Position numbers and translations under genes: made by a program. Shown here in pieces: positions 1-7,795 of a stretch of 39,336 nucleotides of DNA. How positions within the stretch are numbered: the first letter of the stretch is position 1; each line of letters opens with the position of its first letter. The stretch comes from Rhodoferax sp. (lineage in GTDB: Bacteria > Pseudomonadota > Gammaproteobacteria > Burkholderiales > Burkholderiaceae_C). Below the pieces are notes generated by a model. It searched no databases and was not told where the DNA came from. It saw only the letters and a program-made list of their open reading frames with translations. Location of the stretch: NCBI GenBank assembly GCA_030645355.1, contig JAUSNJ010000014.1, forward strand, positions 1 to 39,336. Direction: 5' to 3'.

Positions 1-526
1 TGGTGATGCAGACCTTGCCCGGGCCGATGCCCACCTTGGTCGCGTCAGCGCCCCAGTTCTCCAAATCGATCACCGCCTCGGGTGTGGCCACATTGCCGGC
101 GATGATGAAGGTGCCGGGCATCTTGCCCTTGAGGTAGATGATCATGTCGCGCACGCTGTCGGCATGGCCGTGGGCGATGTCAATGGTCACGTACTCGGGC
201 GTCAGGCCCAGTTCGGCCAGGGTGTCCACCGTGGCGTAGTCGGGTTTCTTGACTCCCAAGGAGATCGAGGCATACAAGCCCTTGGACTTCATGTCTTTGA
301 CGAACTGGACGTTGTCCAGGTCGAAGCGGTGCATCACGTAGAAGTAGCCGTTTTGTGCCAGCCAGACGCAGATGGTTTCGTCGACCACCGTCTTCATGTT
401 GGCGGGCACCACGGGGATGCGAAAGCGCCGTCCCCCCAGTTCTACGCTGGCGTCGCATTCCGAGCGGCTCTCCACGCGGCACTTGCGGGGCAGCAGCAGG
501 ATGTTGTCGTAGTCAAAAATTTCCAT
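1..526 (-). CDS. guaC: GMP reductase, C-terminal part outside window
   Basis: NADPH-dependent GMP reductase converts GMP to IMP in purine salvage in the cytoplasm. The visible 175 residues begin [16 protein letters not shown], continue with [12 protein letters not shown] and [13 protein letters not shown], and reach [10 protein letters not shown] at the window edge. The Cys there is the catalytic residue of the IMPDH/GMPR family. No CBS domain interrupts the barrel in the visible part. The N-terminus resembles the GuaC type seen in Firmicutes and some Proteobacteria rather than IMP dehydrogenase. The ATG at 526 is preceded by AAGGAG nine bases upstream. The gene runs off the left edge, so the barrel's end is unseen. 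IMP dehydrogenase is the alternative, but it is less likely given the start sequence. Confidence 0.85.
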   Translation of the reverse strand, partial: MEIFDYDNILLLPRKCRVESRSECDASVELGGRRFRIPVVPANMKTVVDETICVWLAQNGYFYVMHRFDLDNVQFVKDMKSKGLYASISLGVKKPDYATVDTLAELGLTPEYVTIDIAHGHADSVRDMIIYLKGKMPGTFIIAGNVATPEAVIDLENWGADATKVGIGPGKVCIT

Positions 527-582
527 GGCCCAAGCTCCTTAGTCTATGTTTCCAACAATAGGCACTTGGACGGGACCCGGCC

Positions 583-617
583 AAAAAAAAACCGGGTCCC
601 AATTGCTTGGGCCCGGT
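583..617 (-). terminator. Intrinsic terminator after the chalcone-isomerase-like gene
   Basis: On the minus strand ACCGGG-CCCAA pairs with TTGGG-A-CCCGGT around a GCAA loop, with one bulged A, followed by nine T. It sits 41 bases downstream of the minus-strand gene ending at 658 and upstream of guaC, so it should separate the two transcripts. Confidence 0.8.
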
Positions 618-657
618 GACCGATTGTATACAAAAGCTGTGGGTGTGGGGTCTTTTG

Positions 658-1254
658 TCAGATATGCCCGAGCAGGGCGTCTTTGAGTTTGGCGTCGGCA
701 GGGGTCTCGCCCATCCAAACGCCCATGGCGGCACGGAACAGTTCGGGCTCGCGCATGGGGTCGCCCTGCATCTTTCCGCCGATGTAGATCACCAGGCCGG
801 TCACCGGAATCCAGTCCAGCGTCATGACTTCGCCGGGTTTCAACACGCGGTTGGCCTTGAACACATTGCCGATGTTCATCATGCCGGGAATCAGCTTGGC
901 CATGTCGCCCTTGTTGGCCGTGGCGTCGACGCTGCGGCTCAGCATCTTGAGAATCTGGCCGGTGTCAACCTCGCGGATGGCAGTCAGGACCAGTCGCTTG
1001 GGGCCGGGTGTGGTGCTGAGTGCCTCCAGCGTGGTGAACTTCTGTTTGGCGTAAATCTGGGCCGAGTACTGGGGCGTTTTGCCATTCGAGACAATGCCAG
1101 CACCGTTGAGCAGCAGGGTGTTGTTGTAGATCGTCAGGCTGTCTTCGAACTTGATGCCGCCAACGTCCAGCGTGCCCGCATATCCGGACGCGGCCAACAG
1201 CACCGTGGCCGTAGCAACCTGGAGAAATGTGCAAAGCTTGGATGTGAATGTCAT
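658..1254 (-). CDS. Chalcone isomerase-like secreted protein
   Basis: This 198-residue protein has an N-terminal signal peptide (about residues 1-26, hydrophobic stretch LQVATATVLLAASGYA, cleavage near AGT). The mature part matches the bacterial chalcone-isomerase-like family: VGGIKFEDSL near the start, then a lipid- or fatty-acid-binding-type fold ending with ELFRAAMGVWMGETPADAKL. Bacterial members are exported. Their ligands are not established, and they should not be assumed to act on flavonoids. The ATG at 1254 has no clear ribosome-binding site. A TATAAG box lies at 1267-1272 on the minus strand, giving a very short leader. The gene is monocistronic, divergent from uvrD and closed by the terminator at 583-617. 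Confidence 0.75.
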   Translation of the reverse strand: MTFTSKLCTFLQVATATVLLAASGYAGTLDVGGIKFEDSLTIYNNTLLLNGAGIVSNGKTPQYSAQIYAKQKFTTLEALSTTPGPKRLVLTAIREVDTGQILKMLSRSVDATANKGDMAKLIPGMMNIGNVFKANRVLKPGEVMTLDWIPVTGLVIYIGGKMQGDPMREPELFRAAMGVWMGETPADAKLKDALLGHI

Positions 1255-1369
1255 TCAACGCAGGGCCTTATACGGGTAGAGCGGGGCCATGATACTGGTT
1301 GAAGCGGGGTTTTGGTGGTCATTGGGGAAGACACCTAGAGGGTGTCCAGACCAGTTACCTCGGGCTTTC

Positions 1370-1382
1370 TACAATCGGGCAT
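1370..1382 (+). promoter_or_regulatory. -10 box giving a probably leaderless uvrD transcript
   Basis: TACAAT at 1370-1375 is followed by five bases and then the ATG at 1381. A sigma-70 start about seven bases past the -10 box falls on the start codon itself. I see no good -35 box and no Shine-Dalgarno sequence. Confidence 0.5.
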
Positions 1383-3765
1383 GATTTCAAGCACTCCACG
1401 CGCAACCGCCGCTGCAAGCTCCCCCCTACTGGCTACCCTGAACCCCGAGCAGTGTGCAGCCGTCACCCTGCCTGCGGAACACGCGCTGATACTGGCCGGT
1501 GCCGGTTCGGGCAAGACCCGGGTGCTGACCACGCGGATTGCCTGGCTGTTACAGAACGGTTACGTCGCACCCGGCGGCATCCTGGCCGTGACCTTTACCA
1601 ACAAGGCGGCCAAGGAGATGATGACGCGGCTCAGCGCCATGCTGCCGGTCAACGTGCGCGGCATGTGGATTGGCACCTTCCACGGCCTGTGCAATCGCTT
1701 CCTGCGCGCGCACTTCAAAATGGCCAACTTGCCGCAGGCCTTTCAGATTCTGGATACGCAGGATCAGCTCTCGGCGATCAAGCGTTTGTGCAAGCAAAAC
1801 AATATTGACGATGAGCGTTTTCCGGCCAAGCAGATGCAGTGGTTTATCAGCGGTTGCAAGGAGGACGGATTGCGTCCGAATATGGTGGAAGTGCGCGACG
1901 ACGAGACCCGGCGCAAGGTCGACATCTACCAGCTGTATGAAGAGCAGTGCCAGCGCGAGGGCGTGGTGGATTTTGGCGAGCTGATGCTGCGCTCGTACGA
2001 GTTACTGCGCGATAACGATCCGATTCGCGAACACTACCAGCGGCGTTTTCGCCACATCCTGATCGACGAGTTTCAGGACACCAACAAGCTGCAGTACGCG
2101 TGGATCAAGATGCTGGCCGGGCAGGGTAGTGATGCGAGCCCCGACACACCCGGCGGCGCCGTGATCGCCGTGGGCGACGACGACCAGAGTATTTATGCGT
2201 TCCGCGGCGCGCGTGTGGGCAATATGGCCGACTTTGTGCGCGAGTTCAATGTGCAGCACCAGATCAAGCTGGAACAGAACTACCGCAGCTACAGCAACAT
2301 CCTGGATTCGGCCAACGCGCTGATCAGCCACAACAGCAAACGCCTGGGCAAGAACCTGCGCACCGACCAGGGCCCCGGTGAGCCGGTGCGGGTGTACGAG
2401 GCGTCCACCGACTTTGCCGAGGCGCAGTGGATGGTCGAAGAAATGAAGAATCTGGTGCGCGACAACGGCACCGAGGCTGGTTACGCGCGCAAGGAGATTG
2501 CCGTGCTCTACCGCAGCAATGCGCAAAGCCGGGTGATTGAAACGGCACTGTTCAATGCCGCCATGCCCTACCGTGTGTACGGCGGCCTGCGCTTTTTTGA
2601 GCGCGCCGAGATCAAGCACGCGCTGGCCTACCTGCGCCTGCTGGAGAACCCCAACGACGACACCAGTTTCATGCGCGTGGTGAACTTTCCGGCCCGTGGC
2701 ATCGGTGCGCGCAGCCTGGAGCAGCTGCAGGATGTGGCCCGCGCAACGGGGTGCTCCTTGCACGATGCGGTTAGCGCCGTGCCGGGGCGCGCCGGTGCCG
2801 CGGTGGCGGGTTTTGTCGCCAAGATCGACGTGCTGCGCGAGCAAACCGCGGGCATGAACCTGCGCGACATCATTGCACAGATGCTGGAGCACAGCGGACT
2901 GATAGACCACTACAAGGCCGACCGTGAAGGTGCCGACCGGCTGGAGAATCTGGACGAACTGGTCAACGCTGCCGAGAGCTTTGTCATGCAGGAGGGCTTT
3001 GGCCGGGATGCCGCCGCGATGACGGTTGCGGCCGCAGGCCAAAGCCCGGCCAGCCAGGGGCTGGATATGAATGCCCCCGAATTGCCGCCCGATGTGCTGA
3101 TGGATACTGGCGAAACCCTGTCGCCGCTGGTCGCCTTCCTGACCCACGCGGCACTGGAGGCGGGTGACAACATGGCCGAGGCCGGGCAGGACGCCATCCA
3201 GCTGATGACCGTGCACTCCAGCAAGGGCCTGGAGTTCGACTGCGTGTTCATCACCGGCATGGAAGAGGGCCTGTTTCCCCACGAAAACTCCATGAACGAC
3301 CGCGACGGCCTGGAGGAAGAGCGCCGCCTGATGTATGTGGCCATTACCCGGGCGCGCAAGCGCCTGTACCTGAGCCACTCGCAGTCGCGCATGCTGCACG
3401 GGCAGACGCGCTTCAACATGAAAAGCCGCTTCTTTGAGGAGCTGCCCGAGGAAGCGCTGAAGTGGCTGACGCCCAAGAATCAGAACTTCGGACGCAGCTG
3501 GAGTGCCGACTCTGCTATGGATTCAGTAGCGCCTAATGCAGGTTTTACGAGGGCTGGAACCTCTTTTGGCCAGACGGTTGCGCGCAAGGAGGAGCCCAAG
3601 CACGGCCTGCGCCTGGGGATGCTGGTGTTCCATGCCAAGTTTGGCGAGGGCACCGTGTTGACGCTGGAAGGGGCAGGGGACGATGCGCGGGCTCAAATCA
3701 ACTTTCCCCGCCACGGCACCAAGTGGCTGGCACTCAGCGTGGCCAAGCTGACGCCAGTTCCGTAG
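1381..3765 (+). CDS. uvrD: ATP-dependent DNA helicase II (UvrD/PcrA type)
   Basis: This is an SF1A 3'-5' helicase for nucleotide excision repair, mismatch repair and removal of RecA filaments. All signature motifs are present: Q-motif LNPEQ, Walker A GAGSGKT (Lys about residue 45), GTFHGLC, Walker B DEFQDTN (about residue 229), VGDDDQSIYAFRGA, EQNYRS, VHSSKGLEFD and ITRARKRL. The C-terminus carries the small tudor-like module typical of UvrD/PcrA (LGMLVFHAKFGEGTVL). The length of 794 residues is normal. I prefer ATG 1381, because an in-frame GTG at 1342 lies upstream of the -10 box at 1370. Bases 3514-3571, between helicase core and C-terminal module, are a copy of the dispersed GCTA-type repeat and encode part of a flexible linker. 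Confidence 0.93.
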   Translation: MISSTPRATAAASSPLLATLNPEQCAAVTLPAEHALILAGAGSGKTRVLTTRIAWLLQNGYVAPGGILAVTFTNKAAKEMMTRLSAMLPVNVRGMWIGTFHGLCNRFLRAHFKMANLPQAFQILDTQDQLSAIKRLCKQNNIDDERFPAKQMQWFISGCKEDGLRPNMVEVRDDETRRKVDIYQLYEEQCQREGVVDFGELMLRSYELLRDNDPIREHYQRRFRHILIDEFQDTNKLQYAWIKMLAGQGSDASPDTPGGAVIAVGDDDQSIYAFRGARVGNMADFVREFNVQHQIKLEQNYRSYSNILDSANALISHNSKRLGKNLRTDQGPGEPVRVYEASTDFAEAQWMVEEMKNLVRDNGTEAGYARKEIAVLYRSNAQSRVIETALFNAAMPYRVYGGLRFFERAEIKHALAYLRLLENPNDDTSFMRVVNFPARGIGARSLEQLQDVARATGCSLHDAVSAVPGRAGAAVAGFVAKIDVLREQTAGMNLRDIIAQMLEHSGLIDHYKADREGADRLENLDELVNAAESFVMQEGFGRDAAAMTVAAAGQSPASQGLDMNAPELPPDVLMDTGETLSPLVAFLTHAALEAGDNMAEAGQDAIQLMTVHSSKGLEFDCVFITGMEEGLFPHENSMNDRDGLEEERRLMYVAITRARKRLYLSHSQSRMLHGQTRFNMKSRFFEELPEEALKWLTPKNQNFGRSWSADSAMDSVAPNAGFTRAGTSFGQTVARKEEPKHGLRLGMLVFHAKFGEGTVLTLEGAGDDARAQINFPRHGTKWLALSVAKLTPVP
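3514..3571 (+). repeat. Dispersed GCTA-type repeat, copy 1 (inside uvrD)
   Basis: GCTATGGATTCAGTAGC (17 bases, arms GCTA/TAGC) is followed by 19 bases ending TTTTACG, then AGGGCT and a T-rich tail with TCTTTTGG. The spacing is identical to copies at 8585, 11604 and 19337. It is read in frame in the linker before the UvrD C-terminal module. Confidence 0.7.
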
Positions 3766-3785
3766 ATCCACACGTTTTCGGAACG

Positions 3786-3811
3786 AAAAAAAGCCCGGTC
3801 GGTGCCGGGCT
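3786..3811. terminator. Bidirectional terminator between uvrD and the FlgO-like gene
   Basis: AGCCCGG pairs with CCGGGCT around a TCGGTG loop. On the minus strand the hairpin is followed by seven T, ending the transcript of the gene at 3840-4403. On the plus strand TCTTTC follows, a weaker stop for convergent uvrD. Confidence 0.75.
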
Positions 3812-3839
3812 CTTTCGGGGTGGCGCAAAGCGCCGGGGC

Positions 3840-4403
3840 TTAGCGTGTGACCGGTGCGACCTGCAGCAGACGGGTCACGTCCTTGTCGTTGGGCAAGGCG
3901 TAGTCGTAGGCGCGGATGATGCGGCTGTCTTCGGTGCGCACAAACTTCAGGCTGACATAGGTGAAGTTGGCGGCGGCCGAGTAGGTGCCGACCAGAACCA
4001 TATTGGCGTTGTGGCTGCGTGCAATGTCCTTGATCTCGCGGGACAGCAGCAGTTCACCGGTCTCTTCACGGATGAAGACGTCGCCGCGCAGTTTCATTTC
4101 CTTGACGTTGAAGCCAGCGGTCGCCATCTGGGAGGCGTACTGCTCGGACAGCGTGCGGCCCAAAGGTGCGGTGCGGCGCATGTCATTGACGTTGACAATG
4201 GTGGCGACCAGGACCGGTGTGTCACCCGAGGGGCCGCGGTCATAGTTTTCGACCAGCTTGCTGATGGCGTCCTTGTTCAGGGCGACAAACTTGCTGGACG
4301 CTGCGTCGTCATAGGTGGGGTCAACCCGGGTATTGGCGGGGCTGCCGCATGCAGCCAGCATGACCACCGCAGCGGCCGTGGTGAGGATCAGTTTGAAGTT
4401 CAT
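3840..4403 (-). CDS. FlgO-family outer-membrane lipoprotein
   Basis: This 187-residue lipoprotein has a type II signal peptide ending in the lipobox LAAC (Cys about residue 19). The mature region matches the FlgO domain: ISKLVENYD, VLVATIVNVNDM, PLGRTLSEQYASQM, GFNVKEMKLRGDVFIREETGELLLSREI and NANMVLVGTY. FlgO proteins support flagellar outer-membrane structure in Vibrio, but the domain also occurs in lipoproteins unrelated to flagella. No flagellar gene is nearby, so a motility role is not shown. The start ATG overlaps the stop of the upstream lipoprotein gene by ATGA, so the two are translationally coupled. Confidence 0.75.
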   Translation of the reverse strand: MNFKLILTTAAAVVMLAACGSPANTRVDPTYDDAASSKFVALNKDAISKLVENYDRGPSGDTPVLVATIVNVNDMRRTAPLGRTLSEQYASQMATAGFNVKEMKLRGDVFIREETGELLLSREIKDIARSHNANMVLVGTYSAAANFTYVSLKFVRTEDSRIIRAYDYALPNDKDVTRLLQVAPVTR

Positions 4404-5086
4404 GGGCCTACTACCTTCATGACTTGGGGTGCGCGGTACTGCAGCAACGTGGTGTCTGCTTCTTCCACGTAGTACACGTCGGTCTTGCGCACCAGATAAC
4501 GTCCACCGGAGGCGATCGTAGTGGTCAGGATCAGCTCGGTGTGGGTGGGACCGCCTGAGCTTTCGCTGAGGATGTAGTCGGCACCGGCAGCAGCGACCAG
4601 ACCTCCAGCCATTTTGGCGCCTTCGGCTGCGGTGCGCAATCCGTAGGCGGCGTACAAGCCAGTGGTGATCATGGTCAAGCGGCCGGGAACAAAGTGGGGA
4701 CGCGGGCTGTTGTGGCGCACCACCTGGGTCTGGTAGCTCACTTCCAGAGCCTGGTCGGGGAACTGCTGCACGACGCGACCGCTCTTCACCAGATCGGTGA
4801 TGAGGAAGTTCTGGAACGCCTTGTCGAATGCGGTTGCGTTGGCGGGCAGGGCAACATACAGATTGCCGGAAACGCCAAGCTTGCCCAGGGATTCGAGGGT
4901 TTGCTTCACCACATCATTCGACAACAGGCCCCAATGACCGGCCGAACGAACTTTGGGCTCCACCGTAAGGGGGAAATTTGCAGAAACCGGAATGGGTGAC
5001 GATGCACAGCCGACCAGCAACACTGCGCCGGCACCAATTGCCATCTGCTTCAGGGTTTTGGGAATCAAGGTAGCCCCCTTATCCAT
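4400..5086 (-). CDS. Uncharacterised lipoprotein coupled to the FlgO-like gene
   Basis: I do not recognise a named family. The product has a lipoprotein signal (QMAIGAGAVLLVGC, lipobox LVGC) and a mature domain of about 200 residues. That domain has a hydrophobic Gly/Ala-rich stretch near ITTGLYAAYGLRTAAEGAKMAGG and a C-terminus (LVRKTDVYYVEEADTTLLQYR) that could be beta-rich. Start choice is open. ATG 5086 lacks a ribosome-binding site, while TTG 5068 follows AAGGGGG at good distance and gives a compact signal peptide starting IPKTLKQ. It overlaps the FlgO-like gene by four bases. The pair probably forms an outer-membrane lipoprotein complex, which is inference from coupling only. Confidence 0.65.
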   Translation of the reverse strand: MDKGATLIPKTLKQMAIGAGAVLLVGCASSPIPVSANFPLTVEPKVRSAGHWGLLSNDVVKQTLESLGKLGVSGNLYVALPANATAFDKAFQNFLITDLVKSGRVVQQFPDQALEVSYQTQVVRHNSPRPHFVPGRLTMITTGLYAAYGLRTAAEGAKMAGGLVAAAGADYILSESSGGPTHTELILTTTIASGGRYLVRKTDVYYVEEADTTLLQYRAPQVMKVVGP

Positions 5087-5135
5087 AGTTAGTAAAACAA
5101 AGACGCCGTTACCGCGCCAAGAACGTGTTTCATTA

Positions 5136-5166
5136 TCAGGCGATCCGAACCATAAAAACAAGACAA
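5136..5166 (-). promoter_or_regulatory. Candidate promoter of the lipoprotein pair
   Basis: On the minus strand TTGTTT and GATAAT are spaced 18 bases apart in an AT-rich patch about 50 bases upstream of the ATG at 5086. The intergenic region 5087-5256 holds nothing else clear apart from a GGGCCA/TGGCCC hairpin near 5230-5245 that lacks a T tract. Confidence 0.4.
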
Positions 5167-5256
5167 ATCAACACCTTCTACCGCTTTTTTCATGTTGATT
5201 AGTGGATTTGTTGTGGCTTTGGCAACAGTGGGCCAAACTGGCCCCGGCGGAGGAAC

Positions 5257-5976
5257 TCAGCCCCCGTATTCGCGGACGGTGCCCTTGTCACCCTTTTTGC
5301 CGCTGATCTGCCAGGCCGTGCGTTGTCCCACCAGTCGGGCCAGGTATTCCAATTCTTCGTCGGTGTGGTTGATGGCCCGCGCCGGTGTCAGCGCGGAGCG
5401 GCCATCAAGCACTGGTTCAGCCCAGACCGCCTGGTGGTAGCTGGACTCGGACACTTCACGGTCGTTACCTGCGGCCAGGTCGACGACGCCATAGCAGTTG
5501 CAAAAATAGCTGCGGCCGCCCTGGTTGGAAAACACCTCGGTGTACACGCCGGTACCCCGGATGCCGGCCGTGAGGGTGGGCGTGACGATCCGGCGACTTG
5601 ACCCCTTGCCCCAGACGCTGACCACCGCACCGGTCAGCAGCCGCAGAAGGCTGACGGCATTGATGCTGGGGCCGCGTTCGACCAGCATGCTGGAGTTCTG
5701 TCGCATGTGGAAAGCCGAGTTGCCCACTACAAAGATGAGGGTGGAGCGTGGGCCGGTGACGATTTCGTCGCCGGTCATCACCGATTGTTGTGGCAGCAGC
5801 CGCTGCCCGTTGACCGTGGCGTCGCCCATCAGTTCTACGACGTTGCCATGCGCTTGCGCGTGCGCGGCACCCAGGCTCCCGGCGGCGGTCCAGGCCGCGG
5901 CGGCTTGCAGGAAGCCGCGCCGCTGAAACCACATCACTTCGTCCTCAGATCTGCCCTGCAGTGTGTGTTGTGTCAT
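5257..5976 (-). CDS. FecR-domain protein with Tat-like signal
   Basis: This 239-residue protein is probably exported by the Tat route: QRRGFLQ is followed by a hydrophobic Ala-rich stretch and AHAQA (about residues 18-42). The mature part resembles the FecR fold used in periplasmic sensing or scaffold proteins: GDATVNGQRLLP, VMTGDEIVTGPRSTLIFVVGNSAFHMR, LLRLLTGAVVSVWG and TPTLTAGIRGTGVYTEV. The AGIRGT motif is typical of stand-alone FecR-domain proteins. No FecI-type sigma factor or TonB receptor is nearby, so iron signalling is unlikely. The ATG at 5976 has AGAAGG just upstream and overlaps the preceding gene by ATGA. It is the last gene of the thrB operon. Confidence 0.75.
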   Translation of the reverse strand: MTQHTLQGRSEDEVMWFQRRGFLQAAAAWTAAGSLGAAHAQAHGNVVELMGDATVNGQRLLPQQSVMTGDEIVTGPRSTLIFVVGNSAFHMRQNSSMLVERGPSINAVSLLRLLTGAVVSVWGKGSSRRIVTPTLTAGIRGTGVYTEVFSNQGGRSYFCNCYGVVDLAAGNDREVSESSYHQAVWAEPVLDGRSALTPARAINHTDEELEYLARLVGQRTAWQISGKKGDKGTVREYGG

Positions 5977-6755
5977 GTGCCTTCTTCTCCTGGAGTGAAT
6001 TCAAAGCTGTCGAGAAACGTAAAGTAGAGCGAAGTAAAGATCATGGCGGCCATCAGCATCGCCGCGGGGTACAGCACAGCGGCCACCGCGTCAGGGTTGC
6101 CCAGCATCGCGGCCAACATCGCCATGATGATGCCAAACAGCAGGAAAACGCCAATCCAGACCAACCCGTAGACGGTCAGCGCCCAGAAATTGCGCATGCA
6201 GGCCACCAGGCTGAAAAAAAGGCTCTTCACCGGTGCCACGCCGTGCCAGTGCACCAGGGCCGGAGCGTGCCAGAACAGCAACGACAAGGGTAGGTAGAGC
6301 AAGGATGCCACCAGCATCGCCATTTGAAAGTCGCCTTGCTGCAGCATCTCGGCGGTCAGCGGTGCGCCCATGATGTAGAGCTTTGCAAACTTGCCGCCGT
6401 CGATCAGCGTCGAGCAGCCCAGAATCAGCACAAAGCCCAGGGCGTAGAGGCCACCCAGGACCAGCATGGAGCGCACTTGCTGGCGACCGGCGCGAAAGGC
6501 GCTGATCAGGATCAGTGGCATCGGAAACTTGCCACTGCTGGCCTCACGGGTGGCGGCCATCAGGCCCAATGTGGCGCCAGGCAGCAGGGCCAGCGCCAGC
6601 GCGCTACCCAATATGGGCACCATGCTGAGTACCGACATGACCGCCAGGAACATGAAGAACAAACCCGATAGCGCCAGCGGTTGCCGGAAAAAGGTCTGGA
6701 CACCCAGTTTGACCCACTGGATGCCCCGGCTGGCAGGGACGATGTTAAGTTTCAT
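5973..6755 (-). CDS. BPSS1780-family integral membrane protein
   Basis: This is a 260-residue polytopic inner-membrane protein beginning MKLNIVPASRGIQWVKLG, the signature start of the BPSS1780 family (named after a Burkholderia pseudomallei protein). About six hydrophobic segments are visible, for example LSGLFFMFLAVMSVLSMVPI, LVLGGLYALGFVLILG, ASLLYLPLSLLFW, GLVWIGVFLLFGIIMAMLA and PAAMLMAAMIFTSLYFTF. Function is unknown. It overlaps thrB upstream and the FecR-domain gene downstream by ATGA at both junctions, so all three should be made in fixed ratio. Its link to threonine synthesis is probably only positional. Confidence 0.75.
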   Translation of the reverse strand: MKLNIVPASRGIQWVKLGVQTFFRQPLALSGLFFMFLAVMSVLSMVPILGSALALALLPGATLGLMAATREASSGKFPMPLILISAFRAGRQQVRSMLVLGGLYALGFVLILGCSTLIDGGKFAKLYIMGAPLTAEMLQQGDFQMAMLVASLLYLPLSLLFWHAPALVHWHGVAPVKSLFFSLVACMRNFWALTVYGLVWIGVFLLFGIIMAMLAAMLGNPDAVAAVLYPAAMLMAAMIFTSLYFTFLDSFEFTPGEEGT

Positions 6756-7738
6756 GCAGGGGTTTGTGTCGATGAGGGTGTCAAGGGGTAGAGGATACGC
6801 TGGCGCAACACGCGGTGGAAGTGTTCGGGGTCATGGGCCTGCAGAACCGCCGCCTCACGCGGCAGGTGCAGGTCCCACAGGCGTGAGATCCAGAAGCGCA
6901 GGGCTCCGGCACGGGCCATGGCTGGCAACAGGGTGCGCTCCTGGGCCTGCAAAGGCCGCACCGACGCGTAGGCGTCCAGGAATGCGCGGGTGCGCAGCGC
7001 ATCCGCGGCGCCGGTGGGCAGGTCCACGCACCAGTCGTTGAGGCACACCGCAATGTCAAACAGCCAGGTGTCGACTCCGGCAAAATAGAAGTCAAAGAAG
7101 CCGGTCAATGCCGGCTGCCCGGTGGCGTCCAGTTCAAACATCACGTTGTCGCGGAACAGGTCGGCGTGGATGGGGCCGCGCGGCAAGGCGCCGTAGCTGG
7201 AGAGCGTGGCCACATGGTTCTGGTAGGCCAGCTCGCTGCGCAGCAGGGCGGCCTGCTCGGCCGGCACAAACGGCACGATCACCGGCACGGTCTCGTTCCA
7301 CCAGTCCAGCGCGCGCAAATTGGGTTGGCTCATGCTGAAGTCGCGCCCGGCCAGGTGCATGCGCGCCAGCATGGCGCCCACCAGTGCGCAGTGCTGCACC
7401 GTGGGAGCCAGTTCGCTCTTGCCGCGCAGCCGGTTGACCACGGCGGCGGGTTTGCCATTGAGTGCGTGCACCACATCGCCATCGCGGTTGGCCGCCGGGT
7501 CGGGCACCGGCACGCCATGGTGGGCCAGATGCTTCATCAGCCGCAGGTAGAACGGCAACTGCTCGGCGCTCAGGCGCTCGAACAGCGTCAGCACATAGGG
7601 CGCCTGGTCGGTGGTGACAAAGTAGTTGGTGTTTTCAATGCCGCCGGAGCAGCCCTGCATGTCTTGCAGGGTGCCGAGATTGAGGGATTGAAGGAGAGTG
7701 TTGGCCTCGTCGAATGAGACCTCTGTATAGACCGCCAT
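6752..7738 (-). CDS. thrB: Homoserine kinase (aminoglycoside phosphotransferase-like type)
   Basis: ThrB phosphorylates L-homoserine with ATP on the way to threonine. The 328-residue product is of the APH/choline-kinase fold type used by Pseudomonas and Burkholderiales, not the GHMP type of E. coli. Visible motifs are VYTEVSFDEANTLL at the start, GIENTNYFVTT, the catalytic loop GPIHADLFRDNVMF (HxDxxxxN) and the metal-binding GFFDFYFAG. The ATG at 7738 is chosen because TACAAT at 7747-7752 lies just upstream, leaving a leader of about two bases. A longer open frame upstream overlaps polA and is spurious. It is first gene of a three-gene coupled operon and diverges from polA across 57 bases. 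Confidence 0.9.
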   Translation of the reverse strand: MAVYTEVSFDEANTLLQSLNLGTLQDMQGCSGGIENTNYFVTTDQAPYVLTLFERLSAEQLPFYLRLMKHLAHHGVPVPDPAANRDGDVVHALNGKPAAVVNRLRGKSELAPTVQHCALVGAMLARMHLAGRDFSMSQPNLRALDWWNETVPVIVPFVPAEQAALLRSELAYQNHVATLSSYGALPRGPIHADLFRDNVMFELDATGQPALTGFFDFYFAGVDTWLFDIAVCLNDWCVDLPTGAADALRTRAFLDAYASVRPLQAQERTLLPAMARAGALRFWISRLWDLHLPREAAVLQAHDPEHFHRVLRQRILYPLTPSSTQTPA

Positions 7739-7746
7739 GGGGTGCA

Positions 7747-7752
7747 ATTGTA
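7747..7752 (-). promoter_or_regulatory. -10 box of thrB operon
   Basis: TACAAT on the minus strand ends eight bases before the thrB ATG, predicting a nearly leaderless mRNA. The divergent polA -10 box (CAAAAT, 7783-7788) lies in the same 57-base gap, so polymerases at the two promoters may interfere. Confidence 0.5.
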
Positions 7753-7782
7753 GGGGCGGGGGGCGTCCAGATTCGGCACAGG

Positions 7783-7795
7783 CAAAATGCGCCCT
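7783..7795 (+). promoter_or_regulatory. Candidate -10 box of polA
   Basis: CAAAAT at 7783-7788 is followed by seven bases and ATG 7796. No Shine-Dalgarno sequence is present, so translation may be leaderless as suggested for uvrD and thrB. Confidence 0.35.

Noticed and set aside
1342..1380. GTG at 1342 as the uvrD start
   Set aside because: It would place the TACAAT box inside the coding sequence and adds a tail not typical of UvrD. ATG 1381 fits better.
2002..3399. Long open frame antisense to uvrD, with similar ones opposite polA (7949-9508) and dxs (19436-21172)
   Set aside because: These are mirror frames of GC-rich genes. Their translations are His/Gln/Val-rich with no recognisable domain, while the plus-strand genes carry complete family motifs.
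5228..5247. GGGCCA/TGGCCC hairpin downstream of the FecR-domain gene as a terminator
   Set aside because: No T tract follows on either strand.
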